DNA from: a virus
IMG/VR virus record: IMGVR_UViG_3300047557_002769
Location: 99,235-163,234 of that record
DNA length: 64,000 bases
Strand: one strand, 5' to 3'
Below are positions 33,987-42,822 of the stretch, piece after piece. How positions within the stretch are numbered: position 1 is the stretch's first letter; each line of letters starts with the position of its first letter. The notes beneath the pieces are model-generated. The model had not been told where the DNA came from and did no database searches. It saw only the letters and a program-made list of their open reading frames with translations. Position numbers and translations under genes: made by a program.

Positions 33987-35152
33987 ATTAGTTCAGCAAC
34001 CATTTTTCCTGTTACAGCACCTAATGTCCAACCTAGATGCCCATGCCCACCGTTGTAAAAGACATTATCGTTTACTTTTGACTTTTGTACAATAGGCATC
34101 ATATTAGAATTCATAGGACGTAAACATGCCCAAGAGCTATAGTCTTCTGTTGAAACATCTTCGAAGTTCTCTTGTACCCAATTAAGCAAAGGCTTAATGC
34201 GATCTCGTCTTATATCAAAATTAACGTCATCAAGTTCAGCTGTTCCTGCTACTCTTAGCCTATTGCCCATTCTAGATGCTACAATCTTTTTATTATTGTC
34301 AAGCAATGAGACCCAGGGAGCCGACATTATGCTCTTTTCGCTATTTAAGTTTACAGTAATAGAGTAACCTTTAACTGGGTAAATATTAAAAGAGTCACCT
34401 ATTTCTTTAGCATGATTTTGCATTTCGTAACCAGTAGCAATAACTGTAGGGTAGATAATATCATTAACGTTAAAAGTTTCATTAAAGTTAAATACTACTC
34501 CCTTTGTTACTAGAATCTTTTTAATAAGATTGCAGTATTTGTGTATATCTCCTGACCAGCCACTTCTAATATAAGTCCCACCAACAATATTTTTAAAACT
34601 CTTTAAAGCAGGTTCAATTTCTAATACTCTATCCGGGCTAATCATTTCCCAATCTAACCCGTAAGCATGGTACAGCTCCATCATACTACATGCATGATAG
34701 TAATCACTTTCATTGGTATGAATATGCATCATACCATTATCAACTTTATTGTAAAGAGATTCTAACCCGTGTTTTTTATCTATTTCGTTATAAAGATTTC
34801 TGCTTTCTATTCCTAGCTTAATAGTCTTAATGGTATTGTCAATATGACTTCCATTAAGTGTATGCCTAAGAAATCCAGCCACCCATTTCATCTTAGCTAA
34901 AGAAGGATAAGGTCTAATTAAGAGAGGTGCGTCTTTCTTAAAAAGCCATTTAGCACCTTTCCAAACGGTAGGCCAATTATTCCAGGTTTCGGAATTACAA
35001 ACAGATATCTGTCCACCGTTAGCATAAGAGCATTGCATTGCAGGATAAGGTTCTCTTTCATATACTGTAACCTTATATCCTTTTTCTACTAGATAATAAG
35101 CTGACATAAGACCAGAAATTCCGGCACCAATGACATCGACTTGTTTTTTCAT
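33983..35152 (-). CDS. FAD-dependent oxidoreductase, D-amino-acid dehydrogenase-like
   Basis: A 389-residue DadA/DAO-family flavoenzyme: dinucleotide fold IGAGISGLMSAYYL, AMQCSYANGGQIS (flavin-binding loop typical of DadA), RLRVAGTAEL and a C-terminal YNGGHGHLGWTLG. Substrate is unknown; family members oxidise amines or amino acids. In a genome with several base-modification enzymes, oxidation of an amino group on a modified base or precursor is a reasonable but untested idea. Embedded between gp47 and the QueD region. Confidence 0.82.
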   Translation of the reverse strand: MKKQVDVIGAGISGLMSAYYLVEKGYKVTVYEREPYPAMQCSYANGGQISVCNSETWNNWPTVWKGAKWLFKKDAPLLIRPYPSLAKMKWVAGFLRHTLNGSHIDNTIKTIKLGIESRNLYNEIDKKHGLESLYNKVDNGMMHIHTNESDYYHACSMMELYHAYGLDWEMISPDRVLEIEPALKSFKNIVGGTYIRSGWSGDIHKYCNLIKKILVTKGVVFNFNETFNVNDIIYPTVIATGYEMQNHAKEIGDSFNIYPVKGYSITVNLNSEKSIMSAPWVSLLDNNKKIVASRMGNRLRVAGTAELDDVNFDIRRDRIKPLLNWVQENFEDVSTEDYSSWACLRPMNSNMMPIVQKSKVNDNVFYNGGHGHLGWTLGAVTGKMVAELI

Positions 35153-35634
35153 TCTACGGGGTTTCCTTCGTCGTCAACTTCAATCCAAGTATGATCACCT
35201 AACCATCTTACTCTAGCAACATACTGGTAGGTTTCGGGTACTCCCGTGCACCAGTCACCTGGGCCATTAATTACTAGAATCATTCTATTCTTATCGTTCT
35301 CATATACCAGCCAGTAACATCTTCCATGATAAAGCTGGAAATTATATACTGCGCTGTGTACCTGGTCTGTAATATCTAAACGCCTTTTAATACCTTCGGC
35401 TTGTTTTTGCAGCACGTTAACGAGCTCCATAATTCGATCATACTCTTGCCTGGCATGAAGCCTGGCAACATTAAGCATGATGTCTTTTTGTTTTGTAACT
35501 GGAACAAGATCAAACTTAGGACCTCCTGCCTCAGTAGGGTAAGGTGTTACATTACGATTTACAAACGAGACAAGAGAACCAGCTATGTTTGAATCATAAC
35601 TGGTTCTTCCTTTAGCTGTATTAGATTCTGTCAC
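35149..35634 (-). CDS. DUF2452-like protein, 161 aa
   Basis: Second half VYNFQLYHGRCYWLVYENDK followed by a PGDWCTGVPETYQYVARVRW core fits the DUF2452 family as I remember it, whose function is unknown. N-terminal half is polar with a helix that could be coiled. Overlaps both neighbours by four bases. Confidence 0.55.
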   Translation of the reverse strand: MTESNTAKGRTSYDSNIAGSLVSFVNRNVTPYPTEAGGPKFDLVPVTKQKDIMLNVARLHARQEYDRIMELVNVLQKQAEGIKRRLDITDQVHSAVYNFQLYHGRCYWLVYENDKNRMILVINGPGDWCTGVPETYQYVARVRWLGDHTWIEVDDEGNPVE

Positions 35635-36131
35635 GCAAACAGATCTTCATTCCACTGACGATGACCTTCTCGGAAAGCCATATTAGACTGAGTCTCGCGA
35701 ACCTCTACACGGAAACACCACAGTCTCTGTGCTTCTCCCGGGCCCCAGAAGTCGGGAATGTAAACACCATTAACGTACTTATAGAGCTGATCGGCAAGAC
35801 CTTCACAACCAAGTCTAGGTAGAATAGTCAGCTTAGCCATCTTTCGTTCTTGCAATAGCTTAAACGTCTCGATCTCAGGATCATCTTCAGCTACCAGCAG
35901 AGTATGATCGAACTGATCCTGAAGAACACTCTTAAGTTCTTTCAAACCACCGTAATCAGCTACCCAGTTACGAACATCTAGATGATCAGTTCCGAAATAG
36001 AACTTCATACTAAAGCTATAACCATGAATCAGATTACAATGCGAATCAGCTCTCCATTGACGATACGCACAAGGAAACGCATCGTGATATTCTTTAGTAC
36101 TAACGTACTTATAAACTACAGGTTGATTCAT
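35631..36131 (-). CDS. queD: 6-carboxy-tetrahydropterin synthase (QueD)
   Basis: A 166-residue 6-pyruvoyl-tetrahydropterin-synthase-fold enzyme: SHCNLIHGYSF (catalytic Cys and zinc His), ADYGGLKELK, FDHTLLV (His of the catalytic dyad) and an Glu/Arg-rich end. QueD makes CPH4 from dihydroneopterin triphosphate, the second step of preQ0 synthesis after FolE. The first metal His is in a slightly unusual context, N-terminal to the Cys. Part of the 7-deazaguanine pathway with folE, queE and queC. Confidence 0.85.
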   Translation of the reverse strand: MNQPVVYKYVSTKEYHDAFPCAYRQWRADSHCNLIHGYSFSMKFYFGTDHLDVRNWVADYGGLKELKSVLQDQFDHTLLVAEDDPEIETFKLLQERKMAKLTILPRLGCEGLADQLYKYVNGVYIPDFWGPGEAQRLWCFRVEVRETQSNMAFREGHRQWNEDLFA

Positions 36132-36871
36132 TTCTTCTTCCTTATTACTGCAATATAGTCTTCTGCTAGTTTAGGAGTCTTTTCTGTAACCCCAAATCGA
36201 GGCCAGACTTCTTTATTAGCCAGAATATTTGCCCAGCCTTCGTTACGATGACTATACACCGCAACATAATGACCTTGTTCTTCTAGTTTCTCTAGCATAT
36301 TAAAGACAACTTCCTTGCCAGGATTATAGTATCTAGCAGAAATATCTTCAATGAAATAATAGCCACCCGGTTCTAATAAATCCCAGGTAGCTTTAAATGT
36401 ATCTACTTGATCTAAGGGAAGATGTGAGCCGTCATCAATAATGACCTTAAAGGTATCGAAGACGGACATATTCCAATGAGTCTTTTCTCTCGAATCAAAG
36501 TACTGAATTTTTACTCTAGAGAACTCATCATGCTCTTTAAGCAAATTAAGATGGTTCTTCACCCAAGTAGTATCAGACTCTACACCCGTAACATGTACTT
36601 TTGGAAAGTATCTAGCCCAGGCAAGAAGACCATACCCTGAATGTACACCAATTTCAAGAAGATTAAACTTCTCGTCTTGAAACTCCCAAAGATACTTAGA
36701 GTAGACTCTATTGTAGCCTCTCCAACCACCTCTGTCAGTTTCATTAGGGTTACGCCCGGTTACAGCTTGCTGCTTCTTAGTGTATGAGCTATGCCAGGGA
36801 TTGAAGTTAAGACACTCTTTAAGACGGGGATCACCTTCATGCAGATCAGTGAACGGTGTGATTACTATCAT
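36128..36871 (-). CDS. Class I SAM-dependent methyltransferase
   Basis: A 247-residue methyltransferase resembling sugar/antibiotic O-methyltransferases: NLLEIGVHSGYGLLAWARYF (SAM motif I), VTGVESDTTW, VIIDDGSHLPLDQVDTFKAT (motif with DDGSH) and LEPGGYYFIEDI. The DDGSH segment is typical of glycosyl methyltransferase relatives. Substrate unknown. Next to an NDP-sugar epimerase, so a sugar substrate is plausible. Confidence 0.75.
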   Translation of the reverse strand: MIVITPFTDLHEGDPRLKECLNFNPWHSSYTKKQQAVTGRNPNETDRGGWRGYNRVYSKYLWEFQDEKFNLLEIGVHSGYGLLAWARYFPKVHVTGVESDTTWVKNHLNLLKEHDEFSRVKIQYFDSREKTHWNMSVFDTFKVIIDDGSHLPLDQVDTFKATWDLLEPGGYYFIEDISARYYNPGKEVVFNMLEKLEEQGHYVAVYSHRNEGWANILANKEVWPRFGVTEKTPKLAEDYIAVIRKKK

Positions 36872-37799
36872 GTTTTAATCTCTTAAAATTATCTGAGTTA
36901 TACCACTGTACCAAGTCACTAACGATATCGTCAAGAGAATTAACAGGGGCCCATTTCAGTAGTACTTTTGCAATAGAAGGATCAGCAATAAGCTTATCAA
37001 CGTCACCAGCTCGACGAGGACCAATCTCTACAGGCTTCTCTCCAATAACGTTAAACACATGATCCATAATTTCTTTATTAGAGAAGCCAACTCCACTACC
37101 TAGATTATATATTCCTTCTGCACCCTCGTACATTGCGTTAATATGAGCACTTACAATATCACTTACATGAATATAGTCTCGAATACAAGTACCGTCCTTG
37201 GTGTCAAAATCATCGCCGTTCAGCCTAAAAGTCTCTCCCTCGAACAGTTTGGGGAAAATATGCTCTGCCCCGGGAGGCTGTCCATGCTGCTCTCCTATAG
37301 CACCGCATGCATTGAAGTATCTGAAGATGCAGTACTTCAACCCATATGCTACTCTATAGTCTTCACAGATTCGCTCGATAGAATACTTCGAAAACGAATA
37401 CGGTGAAACGGGCATTATAGGGCTATTTTCAGCAAGAGGTTCGTTACTTGTCTTATAGACCGAAGCTGTACTGCTAAAGAAGAACGGAACATTATTCTTA
37501 GAAATAATGCTATTAAGAAGTAGAATAGTCTTAACTGTATTATTAAAGTAATAATCAGCTGGCTTTTCCACGCTATCTCCAACCATAATAGAGCTAGCAC
37601 AATGAATAACCATATCAACATCTTCAACTAGATTAAGCTTATTGAAGATATCTGCATTGTGGAATTCATCGATATAGTCAAGCATATGCTCGCGTCTTAC
37701 TTGGTCAACACCAACAATAGTATGACCAAGTTTCTTTAACTCAATGCAAATAGCGCCACCGATAAAACCGGTGGCGCCTGTAACTAAAATCTTAGCCAT
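36846..37799 (-). CDS. NDP-sugar 4-epimerase, GalE-like
   Basis: A 317-residue extended short-chain dehydrogenase: VTGATGFIGGAI (NAD binding), FFSSTASVY (catalytic Ser), PYSFSKYSIE (YxxxK) and a GalE-like CIRDYIHVSDIV. It would interconvert UDP-glucose/galactose or a related NDP-sugar. ATG 37799 follows AAGAAAT; 22 extra in-frame codons upstream overlap the preceding gene and are rejected. Confidence 0.88.
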   Translation of the reverse strand: MAKILVTGATGFIGGAICIELKKLGHTIVGVDQVRREHMLDYIDEFHNADIFNKLNLVEDVDMVIHCASSIMVGDSVEKPADYYFNNTVKTILLLNSIISKNNVPFFFSSTASVYKTSNEPLAENSPIMPVSPYSFSKYSIERICEDYRVAYGLKYCIFRYFNACGAIGEQHGQPPGAEHIFPKLFEGETFRLNGDDFDTKDGTCIRDYIHVSDIVSAHINAMYEGAEGIYNLGSGVGFSNKEIMDHVFNVIGEKPVEIGPRRAGDVDKLIADPSIAKVLLKWAPVNSLDDIVSDLVQWYNSDNFKRLKHDSNHTVH

Positions 37800-38286
37800 A
37801 TTTCTTATCGTGTGCTTTACCGATACCGTAATCTCCGTCATACATACGAAGAGTTTCAGCATCAAATGACAGATACTGCCCTACCCGCGTCCCCTGTTTA
37901 ATCCTAGCCGTACCAGTCGTAACGTGTAGGACACCGGCCATAACACCGTGATAACCAGAATCATAAAGACCTGAAGTGATAAAACACCCGTTGCGGTTAA
38001 GAGTGCTGCGAGTAATGACCCAACCAGCTTCACCCTCTCCCACATTGATGATGTTCTCCATAACGATCTCATAAGACCCCGGCTGTAGCGTATAATAGCC
38101 TTCTGCGTCTGGAGTGATTTCTTCAGTGCCTCTATGTTTTTTGTGTTCATTTGAAATCTCAAATACTTCTGGAAGAATACGGAACACTTTACCCAGTCGA
38201 AGGTCTACAGCATTAGGCTGCACATCACCTTCTTTTACACCAGATAGGGTTGATTTACTCCCGAATACACTTGCAATATGCTTCAT
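37792..38286 (-). CDS. dCTP deaminase/dUTPase-family protein
   Basis: A 164-residue trimeric dUTPase/Dcd fold: VQPNAVDLRLGKVFRI, TRSTLNRNGCFITSGLYDSG (RSxL-type phosphate motif and dUTPase-like Asp), TGTARIKQGTRVGQYL. The Glu used as general base by dCTP deaminases is not evident at the position after the YHG loop, so dUTPase or another nucleotide activity is as likely. Controls dUTP or dCTP pools. Confidence 0.75.
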   Translation of the reverse strand: MKHIASVFGSKSTLSGVKEGDVQPNAVDLRLGKVFRILPEVFEISNEHKKHRGTEEITPDAEGYYTLQPGSYEIVMENIINVGEGEAGWVITRSTLNRNGCFITSGLYDSGYHGVMAGVLHVTTGTARIKQGTRVGQYLSFDAETLRMYDGDYGIGKAHDKKYG

Positions 38287-38447
38287 TCTTTATCCTTTTT
38301 ACTTAGCGGTGCTCGTCGCGCTTCTTCTTCAGCGAGCTGTGCTTGTACCATAGCCCGGAGGTATTCACCTCGCTTATGCGGGTCGATAAATTTAGCAGCC
38401 ATAATTTTAGTCTGCTTTCTCATTTTAAACGTAGATGTAGGTTTCAT
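38283..38447 (-). CDS. Hypothetical basic protein, 54 aa
   Basis: ATG 38447, MKPTSTFKMRKQTKIMAAKF start and a helix EYLRAMVQAQLAEEEARRAP. ATGA overlaps at both ends. Not recognised. Confidence 0.55.
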   Translation of the reverse strand: MKPTSTFKMRKQTKIMAAKFIDPHKRGEYLRAMVQAQLAEEEARRAPLSKKDKE

Positions 38448-39064
38448 AGTGTTTCAGGAATGTAGTAAGGGTTTTCGAACGTTTCAAATTCTGCTTCCTT
38501 ATAGAAGCATTTATTATTAAGATCTAGTTTATGTACGACATTTGGCGGTAGTGGTTGCGAACCGTCAAATTTAGTAGAAGAAAAGTTAAAGTTATAATCG
38601 AAGAACAGAGGAGAGATCTCGTTTCTGAATACATAGAGATCACCGCTCCAGTACATAACACATGCAAATGTACCATCTACTCTAGATAACGAACTCCATC
38701 CATAATCAGAAATCTGTTCTAGTAGCCATTGTGTATCCCAGACACCTGCAGAAATATTTTTCTGCTTTACGATACCGTTATGCCACAGTAGTGCTTTTCC
38801 ATATACCGCCGGGTGAATATTTCTGGTTTCAGTAGTAGGAGCCTGAGAATGTGCGATAAAGAATCTACCTGGTTGATCATGCATTGCATGAAGTACATTC
38901 AAGTCCAGTGGTCCTTCATCCTGAAACAATACATTTAGTCTAAGTCTATTTTCATTATCATATTCGAAAGAGGTAAGAGAATAACTCCTCTCACCTCGAT
39001 AAGCATTAAGCTTATAAAGCTCTTCAAGCTTTGCCTTACTAAAAGAACCAGAAATAGCACACAT
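38444..39064 (-). CDS. Class II glutamine amidotransferase
   Basis: A 206-residue Ntn-hydrolase of the GATase_2 type: N-terminal nucleophile Cys2 (MCAISGSFS), YRGERSYSLT, FFIAHSQAPT and LLWHNGIV (oxyanion and Gln-binding). It would release ammonia from glutamine for a partner synthase. It lies one base after queC; in some phages a Gat domain is fused to QueC and makes amido-deazaguanine (dADG), so a two-gene version of that system is a candidate. Confidence 0.82.
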   Translation of the reverse strand: MCAISGSFSKAKLEELYKLNAYRGERSYSLTSFEYDNENRLRLNVLFQDEGPLDLNVLHAMHDQPGRFFIAHSQAPTTETRNIHPAVYGKALLWHNGIVKQKNISAGVWDTQWLLEQISDYGWSSLSRVDGTFACVMYWSGDLYVFRNEISPLFFDYNFNFSSTKFDGSQPLPPNVVHKLDLNNKCFYKEAEFETFENPYYIPETL

Positions 39065-39065
39065 T

Positions 39066-39857
39066 TTAAACTTTCATTCTTTCGATTAGTTGCTTCCAGT
39101 CGATATTAACTGAGTATTGAACCGGATCTTTAATACCGACTTTAGCAAAGTTAGCAATACGCTCCGAACAAGAAGGACACGCACCACACGATTCGCCTTC
39201 TTCATTAGGATTATAACATGTAAGTGTAAATAAAGTCAAGTCCATATTACCATCCAGTTCCCGAAGGATACTTAACTCATCATATTTACTTAGCTTACTA
39301 AAGGGTGCAACTAGTTTAATTTTAATGATACGGTTTTCAGATAGAAGATCGTTTACTTTGTCAACCCAACGTTGAGTCGTATCATGATACCCATACTCGT
39401 CATGCACTTGAAGACCGCATAGAATAGTATCTACGTTTTGCGTCTCAGCATAAGCAGCAGCAATTGCCATCAGAATCATATTACGATTAGGTACATACGT
39501 CTTAGGTCTCGGGTCACCTAAAACATCCTTGATCGTAGGCATTGCAATATCAGTATCAACATTAGCAGAGAAGCCTTTAGAGATTTCGCCGAGGAAAGAT
39601 GCATCCACTACCTTATGCTTTACACCCAGCATATTAGTAGAGATCTTAGCCATTTCGATCTCGCGCTTCTGCTTCTGCCCATAAAAGAAAGTAAGAGCAG
39701 ATACGTTTTCCTTACCATACTTCTCTACTGCAAGACGCATAGTAATAGTAGAGTCCATACCACCGGAAAGGATAACAACACATCCTTTAGTATTCGGTAG
39801 CAATGCTAGTGCTTCATTTGCCGTCGTCACGTTGAATCTCTCTTTCTTTCTGAACAC
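39066..39857 (-). CDS. queC: 7-cyano-7-deazaguanine synthase (QueC)
   Basis: A 263-residue PP-loop ATPase: SGGMDSTITMRL at about 31-42, YVPNRNMILM, CGLQVHDEYGYHDTTQRW and the zinc site CYNPNEEGESCGACPSC. QueC converts 7-carboxy-7-deazaguanine to preQ0 with ammonia and ATP. The N-terminus is about 30 residues longer than in bacterial QueC. Neighbour of the amidotransferase, which may feed it ammonia. Confidence 0.93.
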   Translation of the reverse strand: MFRKKERFNVTTANEALALLPNTKGCVVILSGGMDSTITMRLAVEKYGKENVSALTFFYGQKQKREIEMAKISTNMLGVKHKVVDASFLGEISKGFSANVDTDIAMPTIKDVLGDPRPKTYVPNRNMILMAIAAAYAETQNVDTILCGLQVHDEYGYHDTTQRWVDKVNDLLSENRIIKIKLVAPFSKLSKYDELSILRELDGNMDLTLFTLTCYNPNEEGESCGACPSCSERIANFAKVGIKDPVQYSVNIDWKQLIERMKV

Positions 39858-40026
39858 GGTGAATATAAACTACAGCATCCATTAGTTCTTCTTTAAGATG
39901 CTGAATCCATTGATCAAAGTCAAGATCGGTTCTCTCAGTAGTTACACCGTACTTGTTAAACCCATGCTGCGAGCGAGTGATAAACTCGTGACAGATCTCA
40001 TTTACGTTATTATCAGGGGATTTCAT
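39814..40026 (-). CDS. MazG-like / dNTP pyrophosphohydrolase-like small protein, 70 aa
   Basis: FNKYGVTTERTDLDFDQWIQ then HLKEELMDAVVYIHRV: the HxxEExxDAxxYxxR pattern of small phage MazG-related or dATP/dGTP pyrophosphohydrolase-like proteins. Overlaps queC by 44 bases and queF by four. In this operon it could discard unwanted purine dNTPs, but this is inference. Confidence 0.62.
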   Translation of the reverse strand: MKSPDNNVNEICHEFITRSQHGFNKYGVTTERTDLDFDQWIQHLKEELMDAVVYIHRVQKEREIQRDDGK

Positions 40027-40949
40027 TGTCTTGGTGTCTTTGTACAGAAGTTAGTTACATCGGCGATCGCACCGTATTTCCAGAGAACTTTTGAGCTTGA
40101 AGCTCGTACAGGGTTAATGTCAATACCACCTCTCCGAGTATAGAGACATGCCACGAATAGCTCTTCGGGTTGTAGCAGATCCCACAAGCGCTTATAAATG
40201 CACTCGGCAATCTCTTCGTGAAAATGATTCTCTTTACGCATCGAGACAATATACTTAAGCAGAGATTCTGGAGTAACTGCCTTATCTCCTTTAATATGTA
40301 CATACACGTCACCCCAGTCAGGCTGATTAGTTACTCGACAGTTAGAACGCAGAGAATAAGAACGCCAGCGTTCATAACGACCGATTGACTGCACGACTTC
40401 TAGAGTACCTGCATACTCATTATATTCGTTAAACTGCATTTTTTCAACATTACAGTAATGCTCTAACGAAATAAAGTCACCAATAATTGGCTTAACCGTA
40501 TCAATATCGCCCCATCGCAGAAATACGTTTACTTCTGCGCCAACTGCATTAGATAAATCGGAAGCAATCTTATCTTCAACCGTCCAGATATCGTCTGTAG
40601 AGTTGATAAGTCTAGCCATATTAAAAGAGTTCAAGTACAGCTTAACCGACTTAGACTCTACAATATTAGGTGAATTGCTTGGGTAAGTAAATTTAAGCCA
40701 ACCAGATACAGGGAAGCCGTTTTTAAGTAGCGTGCTAAATTCGTAAGCATTCCAAGCATCCATTCCTTCAAACGGAAGATTATTATCATCAATGTTATAT
40801 GCTGTACGGTTTAGATGCCTAGGTACTGAAACCAGCAAGCTGGGATCTACATCATCAGGCGTTACATAAGGCTTAACAACCGTCCCATCCCCTGCTTTAC
40901 CAAGGTGAACGGAGACCAAGCTATTTAGAACTTGTTGATTATCATTCAT
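40023..40949 (-). CDS. queF: NADPH-dependent 7-cyano-7-deazaguanine reductase (QueF)
   Basis: A 308-residue, bimodular QueF of the long (E. coli-like) type: VPRHLNRTAYNI and LPFEGMDAWNAYE N-terminal half, SKSVKLYLNSFN (NADPH-binding motif), LRSNCRVTNQPDWGDVYVHI with the catalytic Cys and Asp, NHFHEEIAE and YTRRGGIDINP. It reduces preQ0 to preQ1. A phage-encoded QueF means that the DNA base is likely preQ1-derived rather than preQ0 or ADG. Confidence 0.93.
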   Translation of the reverse strand: MNDNQQVLNSLVSVHLGKAGDGTVVKPYVTPDDVDPSLLVSVPRHLNRTAYNIDDNNLPFEGMDAWNAYEFSTLLKNGFPVSGWLKFTYPSNSPNIVESKSVKLYLNSFNMARLINSTDDIWTVEDKIASDLSNAVGAEVNVFLRWGDIDTVKPIIGDFISLEHYCNVEKMQFNEYNEYAGTLEVVQSIGRYERWRSYSLRSNCRVTNQPDWGDVYVHIKGDKAVTPESLLKYIVSMRKENHFHEEIAECIYKRLWDLLQPEELFVACLYTRRGGIDINPVRASSSKVLWKYGAIADVTNFCTKTPRQ

Positions 40950-40952
40950 ATT

Positions 40953-41486
40953 TTATCGTCCTTCCAAAATACCAATAACCATATCAACACGGTTCCTTAC
41001 AGAACCTTTGATACGGGTAACATTAAGCTTATTCTTTGTAATAACGGTTTCGAAATATTCAACAATCTCATCTCGGAAACCAACATCGGCACTACGTTCA
41101 CCGTCATCTACAATCTCAAACTCGGGTTCGATATAAAAGATATGATTATATGACTTAATCAGTCTCTTAAAAACCATTTCAACATAGGAAAGAGTCTTGA
41201 GATCAACATTACCTTTTTTATGTAAATACAGACTATAGACCATACCATCAAGAGCAGTTCTATCAGTCAACATCTTTTCATTCATATAAACGTTGACAAT
41301 ATGCTCATTCATAATCAATCGCTGCGTTACATTAGTACCGCTTTCATTAATAGGAATACCGTAACTACGTACACGGCGAGTTACTTCGTCACAAATAGCA
41401 TAATCTTTAAAGAATTTTTCACTGCGTAGAGCATTAAGTAAAGTAGTCTTTCCTACACTCTGCGCACCAGTAATACCAATTCTCAT
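40953..41486 (-). CDS. P-loop ATPase/kinase, NadR-like AAA_28
   Basis: A 177-residue ATPase starting MRIGITGAQSVGKTTLLNAL (Walker A at 6-13), DEVTRRVRSYG, MLTDRTALDGMVYSL. Most like the kinase domain of NadR or Ttd14-type ATPases. ATG 41486 overlaps the TGA of the formyltransferase and has AAGG upstream. Possible nucleoside or riboside kinase; position inside the deazaguanine operon suggests a related metabolic role. Confidence 0.7.
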   Translation of the reverse strand: MRIGITGAQSVGKTTLLNALRSEKFFKDYAICDEVTRRVRSYGIPINESGTNVTQRLIMNEHIVNVYMNEKMLTDRTALDGMVYSLYLHKKGNVDLKTLSYVEMVFKRLIKSYNHIFYIEPEFEIVDDGERSADVGFRDEIVEYFETVITKNKLNVTRIKGSVRNRVDMVIGILEGR

Positions 41487-42025
41487 AGACCTTTTTCCTT
41501 CAAGAAGAAATTCCATGCCGACAGAGATGCTATACGTAAGTTATTGTACAGATCATCTTTAGTATAATTTCTATTTCTAAAATGAACTGCTTTTACAATT
41601 TCACCCGCATCCAGCTCAGCAGTACACTTATGTACTACGCTGCCGATTATAGTATATTTGTCATTTTCCTGCCACACTCTTTCCTGTGGATCCTTACCTT
41701 TTAGCTCGGGATAAAGATCAATAGCGCCTGGATGACCATTATAGATTTCATACATGTTACATACGTCTGCAGGTAGAATTCTAAGATAACCGTGAAGAGT
41801 AATCAGAGTATCTTTAGGATCAAAAATACGTTGACCTCTTAGGTAATCCATTAGAATATCATGGCGTGCAGACTGGATAGTTACATCCAGTTCACGAATA
41901 CCTGGGTTGAACTTGTACTTTTCTTCGAAGTTATTTGTAATCAATAGATCTGGTTTTCTACCAAGACTCTTTGACAGTTCAACTATTTCAGACCCTGTCT
42001 GACTAAAAAATGTAATCCACTTCAT
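41483..42025 (-). CDS. Formyltransferase, candidate dPreQ1 formyltransferase (DpdN-like)
   Basis: A 180-residue protein of the PurN/Fmt formyltransferase fold: YNGHPGAIDLYP contains the Asn-x-His catalytic pair and HKCTAELDAGEIV the catalytic Asp seen in PurN. It is shorter than PurN by about 30 residues. Its four-base overlap with the DpdA-like gene and nearness to queF make it a strong candidate for the enzyme class (DpdN) proposed to formylate preQ1 in phage DNA. An unrelated 10-formyl-THF-dependent reaction is not excluded. Confidence 0.78.
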   Translation of the reverse strand: MKWITFFSQTGSEIVELSKSLGRKPDLLITNNFEEKYKFNPGIRELDVTIQSARHDILMDYLRGQRIFDPKDTLITLHGYLRILPADVCNMYEIYNGHPGAIDLYPELKGKDPQERVWQENDKYTIIGSVVHKCTAELDAGEIVKAVHFRNRNYTKDDLYNNLRIASLSAWNFFLKEKGL

Positions 42026-42822
42026 CTCGTACCGTTTACAAAAGCTCTGAACAGTTCAATATTATGCTCGATTTTCCTCAACTGTTCTTGTTTAGGTTTA
42101 GCACCAAGCAGGTCAACTAGTTTAATAGATTGCTTTTCAAGCAAACCACCTGGTTCATAGTAGATATCAAGAAGACCATGCACCACCGGATTAGAAGTAT
42201 CGAGAGATTCAAGCCAGCTAAAGTCTTTATTACGATAGAATAAAAACTCAATAGGTAGAGCACAGCCCAGTAGATGATGCGGTTTATTTTTATTAATAAT
42301 TCCGTCTTTATAAAGTCTAGACAGTGTTTGTACTCTACCCATTGCATACCCCATCCATTTATTAGGATGAGGGCAAACATTTAAGTACAAAGAATAGTCA
42401 AACGAAATAGCCAGCTTATCTACATTTATAACTGAATCAAGGTAGGCATAGCACTCAATTAGTTCGTCATACGTTTTACCTTGAACTACCCCTATTTTTT
42501 TACCCGGTAGATTAGAATATTTTTTATTCCAATCATATGCATTGCGCATAGTACCATAAGAGTCTTCTAGAACATCTGGAATAATATACTCGGTAGGCTT
42601 AAGCTCATTAATCCAGTAGACAAAGCGATCAGAATCAAATGCAGTACCGAGTTCAAAGATCGAGTTATCAAGTATAACGTGTCTACCACTTGTAACAGAA
42701 TGCTTAAAGAAGTCTAGATACTCTTTATTCTCTTCGAAGAGATGAACCAGAGCATAATCATAGTCATTATAATAACGAGACTGCGCAAGCAGACTTAGAG
42801 GGGATTCGTGTGAAATTTTCAT
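42022..42822 (-). CDS. dpdA: DpdA-like DNA guanine transglycosylase
   Basis: A 266-residue member of the tRNA-guanine-transglycosylase superfamily. Visible: HVILDNSIFELG (N-terminal barrel strand), YIIPDVLEDSYGT, IGVVQGKTYDEL, HHLLGCALPIEFLF and SLDTSNPVVHG, the latter two matching the substrate and nucleophile segments of phage DpdA proteins. It should swap guanine in DNA for a 7-deazaguanine base. Much shorter than Tgt; lacks the usual Tgt zinc domain. Subfamily (DpdA1/2/3) cannot be decided here. Confidence 0.82.
   Translation of the reverse strand: MKISHESPLSLLAQSRYYNDYDYALVHLFEENKEYLDFFKHSVTSGRHVILDNSIFELGTAFDSDRFVYWINELKPTEYIIPDVLEDSYGTMRNAYDWNKKYSNLPGKKIGVVQGKTYDELIECYAYLDSVINVDKLAISFDYSLYLNVCPHPNKWMGYAMGRVQTLSRLYKDGIINKNKPHHLLGCALPIEFLFYRNKDFSWLESLDTSNPVVHGLLDIYYEPGGLLEKQSIKLVDLLGAKPKQEQLRKIEHNIELFRAFVNGTR

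Noticed and set aside
37765-37792. Perfect-looking hairpin GGCGCCACCG/CGGTGGCGC
   Set aside because: It encodes the NAD-binding GATGFIGG segment of the epimerase; no T-run, so not taken as a terminator.
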